Below, piece by piece: positions 52,356-60,780 of a stretch of DNA of 64,000 bases (position 1 is its first letter; every line of letters begins with the position of its first letter). Source of the stretch: Dongia_B sp035539215 (GTDB taxonomy: Bacteria; Pseudomonadota; Alphaproteobacteria; Dongiales; Dongiaceae); the NCBI GenBank assembly GCA_035539215.1, contig DATLIX010000091.1:65275-129274 (forward strand). Reading direction: 5' to 3'. Both the position numbers and the translations under genes were made by a program. The notes beneath the pieces are model-generated. The model saw nothing but the letters and a program-made list of their open reading frames with translations. It ran no database searches and was not told the DNA's origin.

Positions 52356-52796
52356 ATGAACTTCTATATCATCGTCGCACTGATGGCCGGCGCCGTCTTG
52401 CCGATACAGGCACTGGTGAACGGCCGCCTCTCATCGGGCCTCGGCAGTGCCCTGCTGGCGGCCAATATCTCTTTCATCGTCGCCTCGATCTGCCTGGTGC
52501 TGGTACAACTCGGCCTCGCCCAGGCCCTGCCGCCCAGCGCGCGGATCGGCGCGATACCGCTCTGGGCGTGGTTTGGCGGCCTGCTCGGCGTCGTCTATGT
52601 CGTTGGCGCCATCACCAGCGTCGGCGCCATCGGCACGACGGCCGCGATCTGCCTGATCATCGCCGGCCAGATCGCCGCGGCCCTGCTTGCCGATCAGTTC
52701 GGCCTCATCGGCGCCGCGAGCCATCCTCTCACCGTGACCCGCCTCATTGGCGCCTTCATGGTCGGTGCCGGCGCGATCGTCGTTCTACGCGGATAA
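52356..52796 (+). CDS. DMT-superfamily transporter, DUF606/YdcZ type
   Basis: 146 residues from the ATG at 52356 (GAGAGGGATTCG before it). Five hydrophobic segments, with ALVNGRLSSGLGSALLAANISF characteristic of the family when read in two parts. Members are half-size transporters thought to work as dimers; substrate unknown. Follows the amidohydrolase by 10 bp and ends the plus-strand operon. Confidence 0.87.
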   Translation: MNFYIIVALMAGAVLPIQALVNGRLSSGLGSALLAANISFIVASICLVLVQLGLAQALPPSARIGAIPLWAWFGGLLGVVYVVGAITSVGAIGTTAAICLIIAGQIAAALLADQFGLIGAASHPLTVTRLIGAFMVGAGAIVVLRG

Positions 52797-52810
52797 GGAT
52801 CAGTGCAATA

Positions 52811-52849
52811 GATAACGGGGCGACGTGAGCGCCGCCCCGCTGAGTTATC
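52811..52849. terminator. Bidirectional hairpin between convergent genes
   Basis: GATAACGGGGCG pairs with CGCCCCG and GTTATC around a 10-base loop. It lies between the DMT transporter stop and the convergent GlcG-like stop, and could end transcription from both sides; no long T-run. Confidence 0.6.
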
Positions 52850-52858
52850 GAACTTGAT

Positions 52859-53263
52859 TCAGCCGGCGATCGCTTCCGCGGCTGCCGTCGCAATCGCCTC
52901 GTCGTCGGGCGGCATGCCGCCGGCAACACCAACAGCGCCGATCACATTGCCCTGGTGAACGATGGGGACCCCACCGGCGAAAACCACCCAGGCTTGCCGG
53001 TGCGAGTGCTCCATGCCGTAGAGCGGGCCACCCGGCTGCACCAGTGGCATCACGTCACCCGTCTTCATGTTCAGCGAGCGCGCCGTGTAGGCCTTGGCCT
53101 GCGATATCTCGATGCTCGCGAGCAGCGCATTCTCCATGCGGACAAAGCCCAGCAAATTTCGGCCGCCATCCACGATGGAGATGCTGGAGGGCGAATTCAG
53201 GTCCTTCGCCTTCTTCAAGCCGGCCTGAAGCCCGGCCTGGATCTTTTCTGCTGTAATCGTCAC
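52859..53263 (-). CDS. GlcG/HbpS-family protein
   Basis: 134 residues from a GTG with GGAGGATACC upstream. GlcG/HbpS (DUF336) fold, with ISIVDGGRNLLGFVRMENA, AKAYTARSLNMKTG, GGVPIVHQGNVIGAVGVAGG. Some relatives bind haem or cobalamin and others are close to dehydrogenases of hydroxyacids; function here is unassigned. Last gene of the ABC importer operon, 17 bp after the ATPase. Confidence 0.88.
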   Translation of the reverse strand: MTITAEKIQAGLQAGLKKAKDLNSPSSISIVDGGRNLLGFVRMENALLASIEISQAKAYTARSLNMKTGDVMPLVQPGGPLYGMEHSHRQAWVVFAGGVPIVHQGNVIGAVGVAGGMPPDDEAIATAAAEAIAG

Positions 53264-53280
53264 GGTATCCTCCTCTGTCT

Positions 53281-54780
53281 TTAAGCCGCTGTTCTCGTTC
53301 CACGTCCGCCCATGGAGATGGCGAGCAATTGGTCGTAATTGCAGTCCTGTTTCGGCGCATCATGCACGACCGCCCCGTTGCGAATCACGATGATCCGTTC
53401 CGCCAGAGACAGGATTTCCTTGGTCGATGACGAGATGACGATGACGGCGGCACCGCCTTCAGCCAACCGCAGGATGATGTCGTATATTTCCTTGATCGCC
53501 CCGACATCGACGCCTGATGTCGGTTCGACGAAGACATAGACGCGCGCATCCGCCTTCAGCCATTTGCCGATCACGGCCTTTTGCTGATTCCCGCCGGAAA
53601 AGAATTTCGCCGCCTTGTTCGGTTGCCGCGGATTGACGTTCAACTGATCCATCACGGCATTGGCATAGGCGGCTTTTCGCTTGGTATTGACGATGGCAAA
53701 GCGGGACAGGGCGCTGAGCACGGGAAGCGCCACATTCTCCGCCATGGTCAGATTGGGAAAGAGCGCCTGCTTCCGCCGGTCCTCCGGAATGACCGCAATG
53801 CTCGCAGCGCGTGCATCTGGCGGCGCCGAAATCGACACCTTCTTCCCATCGATGCGAATCGCTCCGTCGCTGCGCAATATGCCGCCGAGTGCCAGCTCGA
53901 TCTGCTCCATGCCGCCACCGACGGGGCCGGTGATGCCGATAACCTCGCCGGCATGGACCTGCAGCGAAATCGGCTTCAATTTCGCGGTACGAAGCCCTTC
54001 CAGCTCGAGGACGACAGTATCGGTGGAGTGTCCGGTATTATAGGTCTCGAGGTCGCTGCGGCTGCGGTCGACCATGAGTTCCGTAACGCGCTCTTCGCTG
54101 ATTTCGTCACGAGCGAGGGTCGCCGATATCTTGCCCCCGCGCAGGATCGTGACCCTGTCACAGATGCGTTTGATCTCCTCGAGGCGATGCGAGATGTAGA
54201 TGATCGTTATGTTCTGGGCGAGGAAGTTCTGGATGATCTTGAAAAGCAGCTCCACCTCGGAAACGGACAGACGGGCGGTCGGCTCATCAAGGATGATGAC
54301 TTTGTATTTCCGGTGAAACAGGGTGCCGAGCGTCACCAGCTGCATCTCCGCCGCCGACAGCGTCCTCGCCAGGCGATAGACGTCGATATCGATGCCGATC
54401 TCCTTGAAGATCGCCTTCGCCTCGTCATGTATCCTTTTGTAGTCAACAAGCCCCTTCCCCGGCTCGTTTCCAAGCAGGACGTTCTGACCGACCGTGAAAC
54501 CGCCGATCAGCTCCGCATCCTGATAGACGGCCCCGAGGCCGAGCCGATGGGCGTCCAGCGGGTTACGGATATTGACGGGCTTGCCATCGAGGAGGATCTC
54601 GCCGCCGCTTGCGCCATAGACCCCGGTCAGTATCTTGATCAAGGTGCTCTTGCCGGCGCCGTTCTCACCGAGCAGGCCGTGAACCTCGCCGCGTTCGAAT
54701 CCCAGATTGATTCCCTTCAGCACCTTGGTGCCGGAGAAATCCTTGGTGAGATCGCGGACTTCGAGCAGTGGCTGGGACAT
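53281..54780 (-). CDS. Sugar-type ABC importer ATPase (RbsA-like, two ABC domains)
   Basis: 499 residues. First domain: Walker A GENGAGKST, a divergent signature LSAAEMQLVTL, Walker B VIILDEPTARLS. Second domain: degenerate Walker A (TGPVGGGMEQIE), signature FSGGNQQKAVIGKWL, as usual in this family, with EPTSGVDVGA. Powers the single-type permease encoded just upstream. The importer is of the ribose/carbohydrate class (CUT2). Confidence 0.93.
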   Translation of the reverse strand: MSQPLLEVRDLTKDFSGTKVLKGINLGFERGEVHGLLGENGAGKSTLIKILTGVYGASGGEILLDGKPVNIRNPLDAHRLGLGAVYQDAELIGGFTVGQNVLLGNEPGKGLVDYKRIHDEAKAIFKEIGIDIDVYRLARTLSAAEMQLVTLGTLFHRKYKVIILDEPTARLSVSEVELLFKIIQNFLAQNITIIYISHRLEEIKRICDRVTILRGGKISATLARDEISEERVTELMVDRSRSDLETYNTGHSTDTVVLELEGLRTAKLKPISLQVHAGEVIGITGPVGGGMEQIELALGGILRSDGAIRIDGKKVSISAPPDARAASIAVIPEDRRKQALFPNLTMAENVALPVLSALSRFAIVNTKRKAAYANAVMDQLNVNPRQPNKAAKFFSGGNQQKAVIGKWLKADARVYVFVEPTSGVDVGAIKEIYDIILRLAEGGAAVIVISSSTKEILSLAERIIVIRNGAVVHDAPKQDCNYDQLLAISMGGRGTRTAA

Positions 54781-54795
54781 CGACGCCTCCGGCGA

Positions 54796-55821
54796 TCAAA
54801 TGAACTTCAGGTGGATTTCTTCGCGATTGAGCATGGCATTGGCGCCCACCGCCAGAATGAGGATCAGGCCGGAGAACAGCTGGCGCGCGGCGAAGGGAAA
54901 ACCGACCATGTTCATGCCGGAATTCACCATGTAGATGAAAAAGACACCGAGCAGCGTTCCGAAGACATGGGGTTTGCCTTTACCCAGGACCGTTGCACCG
55001 AGGAACACAGCCGCGAAGGCCTCGAGCAGATAACCCTCGCCGCCGACCGGCTGGGCCGAGGATGAGATCGAGGTCAGGATCACTCCGCCGATCGACGACA
55101 TGACGCCGGCAAATATGAAGGCCAGGATCAGCCAGTTATAGACCTTGACGCCCGAGTAGTAGGCAGCCATCGGGTTGTCGCCAACTGCTGTTATGTAGTG
55201 GCCGGGCTTCGTCCGCGTGGCAACGACATGCATGATGGCGACCACCGCCAGCAGGACCAGGACGGGGAAAGCGACGACGCCGATCTTGCCCTGGCCGATA
55301 AAGAGAAAGGCGGTTTGCGAATAGTCGACGGCCACCTGATAACCGTCGGTCAGGAAGATGTTGATACCGCCAAGCACGAACATCATCCCCAGGGTCACGA
55401 CAATGCCGGACAGCCGCCCATAGGTCACGAGAAGCCCATTGATCAGTCCGATCATCGCGCCGACGCCAAGCGCACCGACGATGGCAAGCCAGGGGCCGAC
55501 CATTGGAATGAGGAAGGCGGTAACGATGGATGTGGCCGTCACGGTGAGGCCGACCGACAGATCGAAGCTGCCGCCGACGACCACGAAGGTCAGGCCCGTC
55601 GACACCAGGCAACTCACGATCATGGAGAAGAGGATGTTGTTGAAATTCGAAACGGTGAAGAAGTATGGCGATGAGAGGGCAAATCCGAGCGCGGTCAAGA
55701 GAATGACGACGATGGTTCCCCAACGCCGCAGAAATTCGACCAGAAATGGAGATGTTTTCTCCTTCGAACCGCTCTGCATCTGAACACTCCCGGTGCTGGT
55801 CTGCGAAACCTGCTGTGTCAT
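54796..55821 (-). CDS. Sugar-type ABC importer permease (RbsC-like)
   Basis: 341 residues with about nine hydrophobic segments and the CUT2 features GGSFDLSVGLTVTATSIVTA, GLINGLLVTYGRLSGIVVTL and GDNPMAAYYSGVKV. The N-terminal 25 residues are polar and Ser/Gln-rich. Homodimer channel for the binding protein at 56912. 15 bp precede the ATPase gene. Confidence 0.93.
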   Translation of the reverse strand: MTQQVSQTSTGSVQMQSGSKEKTSPFLVEFLRRWGTIVVILLTALGFALSSPYFFTVSNFNNILFSMIVSCLVSTGLTFVVVGGSFDLSVGLTVTATSIVTAFLIPMVGPWLAIVGALGVGAMIGLINGLLVTYGRLSGIVVTLGMMFVLGGINIFLTDGYQVAVDYSQTAFLFIGQGKIGVVAFPVLVLLAVVAIMHVVATRTKPGHYITAVGDNPMAAYYSGVKVYNWLILAFIFAGVMSSIGGVILTSISSSAQPVGGEGYLLEAFAAVFLGATVLGKGKPHVFGTLLGVFFIYMVNSGMNMVGFPFAARQLFSGLILILAVGANAMLNREEIHLKFI

Positions 55822-55850
55822 GGGAACCTACCCGGATTCAATAAGGGGGT

Positions 55851-56606
55851 TTAAGAGTTGTAGACGCCGCCGTCGATGGTGATGGCCTGTGCCGTCATGT
55901 AGGCCGATTCATCCGACGCCAGGTAGACGAAGAGCGGGGCGATCTCGCTCGAAACAGCCTGGCGGCCGAGAGGAACGACGCTGGATACAACCTTCTTCTG
56001 TTGATCCGCGCCGCCCATGAAGCTGATCGCCGGCTGATTGAAGGCAGTGTCGACCCAGCCGGGGCAGATCGCGTTCACACGAATATTGTCAGGCGCCAGT
56101 TCCATCGCGAGCGCCGTGGTGAAGGCGATGACGGCACCTTTGGATGCCGAATAGGCGGTCAATCCTGGGCCACCGCGCTTGCCGGCGAGGGACGAGGTGT
56201 TGATGATCGAGCCCGTCTTGTTTTTCCGCAGATGCGGGATGGCGTATTTGGCACCGAAGAAATGCGCACGGGCATTGACCGCGAACAGGGCGTCCCACTT
56301 CGAGGCATCGAACTCGGTCACGGCGCCGGAATGCTGCAGGCCGGCATTCTGGCACAGCACATCCAAGCCGCCGAGCTTGGCGCTGCCCTCGTCGACCAGA
56401 CGGCGAACGCTATCTTCGGAGGTGACATCGACTTTGATAAACGTGACAGAGCTGCCGAAGCTGCTTGCTGTCGACGCTCCCGCCTCGTCGCGATCGCCAA
56501 TGACGACTCGCGCCCCCTCTTCGACAAAGCTTCGAACGGCTTCCTTGCCGATATTGCTGACCGCGCCGGTGATGATGATGCGCTTCCCCGCAAGACGTCC
56601 GCTCAT
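55851..56606 (-). CDS. SDR-family oxidoreductase
   Basis: 251 residues, with GGAGGAGGCAAA before the ATG. Cofactor loop TGAVSNIGKEAVRSF, Asp after strand 2 (IGDRDEAG) favouring NAD, CQNAGLQ in place of NNAG, INTSSLAG and active-site YSASKGAV; C-terminal AQAITIDGGVYNS. Encoded between the tautomerase and the permease, inside the importer operon, so it probably oxidises or reduces the imported compound or an intermediate. Confidence 0.88.
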   Translation of the reverse strand: MSGRLAGKRIIITGAVSNIGKEAVRSFVEEGARVVIGDRDEAGASTASSFGSSVTFIKVDVTSEDSVRRLVDEGSAKLGGLDVLCQNAGLQHSGAVTEFDASKWDALFAVNARAHFFGAKYAIPHLRKNKTGSIINTSSLAGKRGGPGLTAYSASKGAVIAFTTALAMELAPDNIRVNAICPGWVDTAFNQPAISFMGGADQQKKVVSSVVPLGRQAVSSEIAPLFVYLASDESAYMTAQAITIDGGVYNS

Positions 56607-56635
56607 TTTGCCTCCTCCACTCTGCTGCCGAATTA

Positions 56636-56824
56636 CTACTTGAGATCCGAAAGGAGCCGGCCGCCACGCCCCCAGCTTTCCTCTTCGACCTCGTTGATGA
56701 TGACGTGAACGCGCTCTTCCACGGCGCCGCAGACATCGACGAGCGTGTCGGTCATGCGCCGGACGATCTCCCGTTTTTGCTCGACGGTGCGGCCGCTTTT
56801 CAGATGAACCTGAACGACAGGCAT
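56636..56824 (-). CDS. 4-oxalocrotonate tautomerase-family protein
   Basis: 62 residues starting MPVVQVHLKSGRTVEQKREI, with GAGGAG upstream. Removing Met exposes Pro1, the catalytic base; the Arg near position 11 is also present. A longer reading (start 56839) would bury Pro1 and is rejected. The protein probably forms a hexamer and ketonises an enol or dienol intermediate. 29 bp ahead of the SDR gene. Confidence 0.87.
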   Translation of the reverse strand: MPVVQVHLKSGRTVEQKREIVRRMTDTLVDVCGAVEERVHVIINEVEEESWGRGGRLLSDLK

Positions 56825-56868
56825 CTCAGGACTCCTCATGCTTTGAACGCAGACGGATTAAACGGATT

Positions 56869-56900
56869 AAAGAGCCCGGACCGGAAGGCCCGGGCTCTTT
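56869..56900 (-). terminator. Strong hairpin after the sugar-binding-protein gene
   Basis: An 11-bp perfect stem (AAAGAGCCCGG with CCGGGCTCTTT) around a 10-base loop, ending in TTT, 12 bp downstream of the binding-protein stop. It may protect the binding-protein message and lower expression of the tautomerase, SDR and importer genes that follow. Confidence 0.75.
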
Positions 56901-56911
56901 CTCGCGAATAC

Positions 56912-57973
56912 TCAGCCGCCGTATTGCTTCAGGAAGGCGATCGCGTCCTCGTCCATTTTCTTGACATCGGCCAGGGCCTGCGCAGCCTCGGCCTTGGTGA
57001 TCTGCGTTACCGGCACGCGGCTATGGAACTTCGGCACGTCTTCGCCGCGGCCGAGCTTCATGGCGATATCGGCGACCTGCTCGCCCATCAGATGCCATGG
57101 CACGTCGGTCGAGAATTCAACCGGCGAATCCGGCTTCGACATCTCTTCCAGGAGCTGGTTGGAGAAATAGTGGTTGAAGATGCGGACATCGGTACGGTTC
57201 ATCTGCTTCAAAGCCTGGGCGGCGCCGATGGTCAGCGGCCACCACCAGGAGATGATGCCGGTCAGCGATCCCGGCGCTGGATTGGCCTGAAGAAGCGAGA
57301 GGACATTCTCGCGCCCTTTCGAGATCTGATCCTGTGTCGAGACGCTGCCCGACATGAAGGGCAATACCTTCATGCGCGGCTCATAGCTCGCCATAAGGGC
57401 GAACTGGTCGGCTTCCTGGTCGAACGGCGTATAGAAGCCCTTGCTTTCCGCCGTCTGGACGAAGGTGCCCTGGCGCTGGGTCGCGTTCTGGACGTAGTAG
57501 GAAAGCGTCATGCCGGTGCCGTAGGTGTCCTCGGTCACGAACGGCGAGTCCTTGACAGGGACGGCGAAGCCGACGGTCTTGATATTGCGCTTCTTGGCTT
57601 CGTCGACGATATAGGCCGTTTCCGATTCAAGCGAATAGATGCCGAGCACGAGGACATCGATGTTGCGGTCAAGGAGAGCCCGCGCCGATTCCTGCTCGCT
57701 CTGCTTGCTCGGCGTGCCGCGCACGGTCACCGGTTCGCCGCCCATGTCGACGACCTTTTTCAGCAAGGTGTAGCAGCCGCGGCGCCAGGGCTGGTTGAAG
57801 GGACCATAGTTAAGGCCGAGGCCCACGCGGACCTTCTTGCCGGTATCGGCCAAAGCCGGCTTCGCCAATTTGGAAGCGAGAATTCCCGCCGTTGCCAGTG
57901 CGCTGCCCTTTGCCAGCAACTGACGGCGGCTCACCCCCGCTGTCGTCTCTTCCACCTTGATCTCTTCACTCAT
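56912..57973 (-). CDS. Sugar-type ABC importer substrate-binding protein, Tat-exported
   Basis: 353 residues with AGGAGG before the ATG. A twin-arginine signal (SRRQLLAKGSALATAGIL, cleavage near PALAD at about 42) precedes a periplasmic binding fold of the LacI/RbsB type (VRVGLGLNYGPFNQPWRRGC, LLDRNIDVLVLGIYSLESE, ISWWWPLTIGAAQALKQMNR). Typical of CUT2 partners of RbsAC, though the mature sequence is divergent. The ligand is unknown; conserved Trp residues in the pocket region fit a sugar ring. Precedes the tautomerase, SDR, permease and ATPase genes. Confidence 0.9.
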   Translation of the reverse strand: MSEEIKVEETTAGVSRRQLLAKGSALATAGILASKLAKPALADTGKKVRVGLGLNYGPFNQPWRRGCYTLLKKVVDMGGEPVTVRGTPSKQSEQESARALLDRNIDVLVLGIYSLESETAYIVDEAKKRNIKTVGFAVPVKDSPFVTEDTYGTGMTLSYYVQNATQRQGTFVQTAESKGFYTPFDQEADQFALMASYEPRMKVLPFMSGSVSTQDQISKGRENVLSLLQANPAPGSLTGIISWWWPLTIGAAQALKQMNRTDVRIFNHYFSNQLLEEMSKPDSPVEFSTDVPWHLMGEQVADIAMKLGRGEDVPKFHSRVPVTQITKAEAAQALADVKKMDEDAIAFLKQYGG

Positions 57974-58046
57974 GGTTTCCTCCTAGGTTGACGACCCTTT
58001 ATGGGTCTTTTTATGTGCGCGACGTCGCCGTGCCGCTGATCGCCGA

Positions 58047-58832
58047 TCAGCTTTGCCGAGCCAGAAAGCTGCTGATGATTTCCGTGATCGCCTGCGGCTG
58101 TTCCATCGTGAGGACATGAGCCGCATCGGGCAGCAGGGCGAATTTCGAACCGCTGATTCGCTTGTGCAGGCCGAGCATCATGTCGGGTGTGGCCGATGGA
58201 TCCTCGGCTCCGGCGATAAGCAAGGTCGGCGTCGCGATTTTTTCCGCGACGCCGGCAAGATTCATGTCACGAATTGCGGCCGCACAGCCGATATAGCCTT
58301 CCGCCGACGTGAGGCGGATCATGGCGCGCGCTGCATTCACGACATCGCCATGTCGCTCACGGAAATAGGGCGTAAACCACCGCTCCAATGTCGGCTCGAC
58401 GACCGGTTCCAGGCCATGCTGCTTCACGGTCGCGATGCGTTGCTTCCACAGATCCGGGGAGGTTTGCGCAAATGTTGCGCATAGGGTCAAGCTGCGTAGG
58501 CGATCAGGCGCCCGCGCACCCAAAAGCTGACCAATCATTCCGCCAAGCGATAGACCGATAAAGTGGACAGTCGGAATCTTGAGGGTGTCGAGCAAGGCGA
58601 GAACATCGTCCACCAACAGGTCAAGGCTGTAATCGCCGGCGGTGGCCTCGGTCTGCCCGTGCCCGCGCGTGTCGTAGCGGATGACGCGAAAGTCTTGCGA
58701 GAGAGCTTTTGCCTGGCTGTCCCACATCGTCAGATCAGCAGCCAGGCTATTGCTCATCAAAACGGCGGGGCGGTTTTCCGCGCCGTCTGAGCTCACATGG
58801 ACCGAGATTCCATTGGACGCAAGTCTGCCCAA
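58047..58832 (-). CDS. Alpha/beta hydrolase, 3-oxoadipate enol-lactonase (PcaD)-like
   Basis: 261 residues from a TTG with GGGGGAAGG before it. Catalytic triad visible: nucleophile Ser in FIGLSLGGMIGQ, Asp in IAGAEDPSATP and His in DAAHVLTMEQP. N-terminal MSNSLAADLTMWDSQ and RYDTRGHGQTEAT match the PcaD/enol-lactonase subfamily, which opens lactones, but true 3-oxoadipate metabolism genes are absent. It is the first gene read leftwards from the promoter with the GntR-type palindrome, 73 bp before the binding-protein gene. Confidence 0.85.
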   Translation of the reverse strand: MGRLASNGISVHVSSDGAENRPAVLMSNSLAADLTMWDSQAKALSQDFRVIRYDTRGHGQTEATAGDYSLDLLVDDVLALLDTLKIPTVHFIGLSLGGMIGQLLGARAPDRLRSLTLCATFAQTSPDLWKQRIATVKQHGLEPVVEPTLERWFTPYFRERHGDVVNAARAMIRLTSAEGYIGCAAAIRDMNLAGVAEKIATPTLLIAGAEDPSATPDMMLGLHKRISGSKFALLPDAAHVLTMEQPQAITEIISSFLARQS

Positions 58833-58903
58833 GCCTTCCCCCGCACTCTTCTATTCGGCTGTGTGTTCATCACACTTGATGTCATCTGAGTTCATGGCGA
58901 CAA

Positions 58904-58915
58904 CATTGTCAACAA
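58904..58915. promoter_or_regulatory. GntR-type palindrome in hydrolase/FAD-oxidoreductase divergent promoter
   Basis: ATTGTCAACAAT, a perfect inverted repeat (ATTGT/ACAAT), within the 138 bp between two divergent genes. It is flanked by outer arms ACAAC (58900-58903 side) and TTGTTGT (58917-58923). Two 10/12 matches occur at 47059-47082. The GntR/FCD regulator gene lies 1.2 kb to the right in the rightward operon. Confidence 0.6.
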
Positions 58916-58970
58916 TTTTGTTGTAAAAATTGGCGGCACGTGGCTTCTTGAACCTGGGGTGGAGAGGCAA

Positions 58971-60074
58971 ATGGACGTAGAAGCTATCGTCGTCGGCGCG
59001 GGGGTCATCGGATTGGCAATCGCGCGGCGCATCGCCAAGACGGGTCGCAGCGTTTTCGTCATCGAGGCAGAGGAGCGCATTGGCGCCCATACCTCGTCCC
59101 GAAATTCGGAAGTGATCCATGCCGGAATCTATTACCCGGAGGGAAGCCTCAAGGCGCAGCTATGCGTTGCCGGCCGGAAAGCCCTCTATGCCTATTGTGA
59201 CGCGCGGCATATCCCCTTGAAACGAACGGGAAAACTCATTGTCGCCGCATCGGAGGCCGAGAGCGCAGCTTTGCAGTCGCTTTACCAGCGTGGACAACAG
59301 AATGGCGTCGGCGATCTGCAATGGCTCTCCGCCGGCGAGGCGCGCGCGCTCGAACCGGAAGTCGAATGCGTCGCCGCCATCCTCTCCCCTTCATCCGGCA
59401 TCGTTGACAGCCATGCCTATATGCTGTCGCTTCAGGGCGAGGCCGAAGCGAAGGGCGCTCAATGTGTTTTTCGCACGAAAGTTGAGGACATCGAGGTGAT
59501 CGATGACGGCTTCGAGGTGCAAACACGCGGCGCCGAAAGCATGGCGGTAACGAGTAGCGCGGTATTCAACTGCGCCGGTTTCGATGCCCAGATTGTCGCC
59601 GCGAAAGTTCGTGCCTATCCCCGTAACCGGGTGCCGCCGCGCTTTCTGGCAAAGGGCAACTATTTCTCGGTCTCCGGTCCCACGCCTTTCCGGCATCTGG
59701 TCTATCCCATGCCCGTTGCCGGCGGCCTCGGAGTCCACGTTACTCTGGATCTTGCAGGTCGCATGCGCCTTGGCCCGGATCTGCATTGGGTGGAGAAAGT
59801 GGACTACACCGCGGATTCGAGTATGATTCAGGCGTTCTACAACTCGGTCAGCACGTTCTGGCCCTCCGTGTTGGAGAGGGACCTGAGTTGGACGTATAGC
59901 GGCATCAGGCCGAAAACCAGCGGCCCCGGAGAGCCCCCCTCGGACTTCCTTGTTGACGGGCCGGAAGATCATGGTATTGCGGGCCTTGTTAACCTATTTG
60001 GGATCGAGTCCCCAGGATTGACTTCCTCGCTGGCGCTGGCAGAACTTGCCGTGCAGAAACTTGGTTGGAGTTGA
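58971..60074 (+). CDS. FAD-dependent oxidoreductase, LhgO (2-hydroxyglutarate oxidase)-like
   Basis: 367 residues from the ATG at 58971 (GGAGAGG upstream; a GTG at 58959 is less likely). FAD fold AIVVGAGVIGLAIARRIAK at the N-terminus, HTSSRNSEVIHAGIYYPEGS (the conserved active-site His region), and the C-terminal SYSGIRPK-type motif (WTYSGIRPKTSGPGE). The family oxidises 2-hydroxyglutarate or other 2-hydroxyacids and passes electrons to the membrane or ETF. Here it probably oxidises a 2-hydroxyacid formed by opening a lactone. Precedes the GntR gene by 4 bp. Confidence 0.87.
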   Translation: MDVEAIVVGAGVIGLAIARRIAKTGRSVFVIEAEERIGAHTSSRNSEVIHAGIYYPEGSLKAQLCVAGRKALYAYCDARHIPLKRTGKLIVAASEAESAALQSLYQRGQQNGVGDLQWLSAGEARALEPEVECVAAILSPSSGIVDSHAYMLSLQGEAEAKGAQCVFRTKVEDIEVIDDGFEVQTRGAESMAVTSSAVFNCAGFDAQIVAAKVRAYPRNRVPPRFLAKGNYFSVSGPTPFRHLVYPMPVAGGLGVHVTLDLAGRMRLGPDLHWVEKVDYTADSSMIQAFYNSVSTFWPSVLERDLSWTYSGIRPKTSGPGEPPSDFLVDGPEDHGIAGLVNLFGIESPGLTSSLALAELAVQKLGWS

Positions 60075-60078
60075 TTTT

Positions 60079-60780
60079 TTGACCCAGAAAAAAAATAGCG
60101 AATATGCGGCCGAGATCGTCCGGCATATCAAGCAAAACATCATCTTCGGCCGGCTGCGTCCGCGCGAGCGATTGATCGAGGAAGACATCACGGCCCAGTT
60201 CGATGTTTCCCGCCATGTCGTGCGCGCCGCGATTGTCGAATTGGAACAACTCGGCCTTGTCACCCGCAGGCCGAATAAAGGCGTTACCGTTCGCGATTTC
60301 TCGGTGCAGGAAGTCGACCAGATCTACGAGATGCGCGCTTTGCTTCAGGCCGAAGCGTCACGGCGCATTCCGATGCCGGCCAACAATGTGCTGATCAGCC
60401 AGCTTGAAGGCATTCACAAGGACTATTGCGCCGCCCATGACCGCGGCGAGCTGCAGGTCGTCTGTTCCTTGAACAACCAGTTTCACCGCGCGATCTGGGC
60501 CGCCTGCGGCAACGCCTGCCTCAGCGGTCTCATCGACAGGCTATGGGTCGAAACGCTCGGCATCCGCTGCTACGGCATCGGCGATCCGGGGCTTTTGAAG
60601 CTTGCGCGCGCCGAGCATGCGCGGATGATCGAGCTTCTTCGCATCGGCGATCGCGAGGCCTTCATCGCCCTGACGGTCGACCATATGCAACCCTCGCTGG
60701 ACGCTTACAAAAGGGCCCATGGCGGCTGGACGGGTATCAATGCCGCCGGCGAGGAACACAGGGAAAGACAGGCGTCTTGA
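60079..60780 (+). CDS. GntR-family regulator, FCD (FadR) type
   Basis: 233 residues from a TTG that has GGAG 8 bp upstream. Winged helix near residues 10-75 (YAAEIVRHIKQNIIFGRLRP, LIEEDITAQFDVSRHVVRAA) and the all-helical FCD ligand domain (YEMRALLQAEASRRI, NNQFHRAIWAACGN, ARAEHARMIELLRIGDREAF) with the metal-binding Asp/His positions visible. Such regulators bind short palindromes like ATTGTCAACAAT and let go when an organic acid binds FCD. Its gene sits in the operon whose promoter carries the perfect site, so it probably controls itself and the divergent operons. Overlaps the next gene by 4 bp. Confidence 0.92.
   Translation: MTQKKNSEYAAEIVRHIKQNIIFGRLRPRERLIEEDITAQFDVSRHVVRAAIVELEQLGLVTRRPNKGVTVRDFSVQEVDQIYEMRALLQAEASRRIPMPANNVLISQLEGIHKDYCAAHDRGELQVVCSLNNQFHRAIWAACGNACLSGLIDRLWVETLGIRCYGIGDPGLLKLARAEHARMIELLRIGDREAFIALTVDHMQPSLDAYKRAHGGWTGINAAGEEHRERQAS

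Noticed and set aside
57993..58013. GACCC/GGGTC hairpin followed by TTTTT on the plus strand, upstream of the sugar-binding-protein gene.
   Set aside because: Terminator orientation is opposite to the genes, and no plus-strand gene ends there; probably chance or anti-sense.
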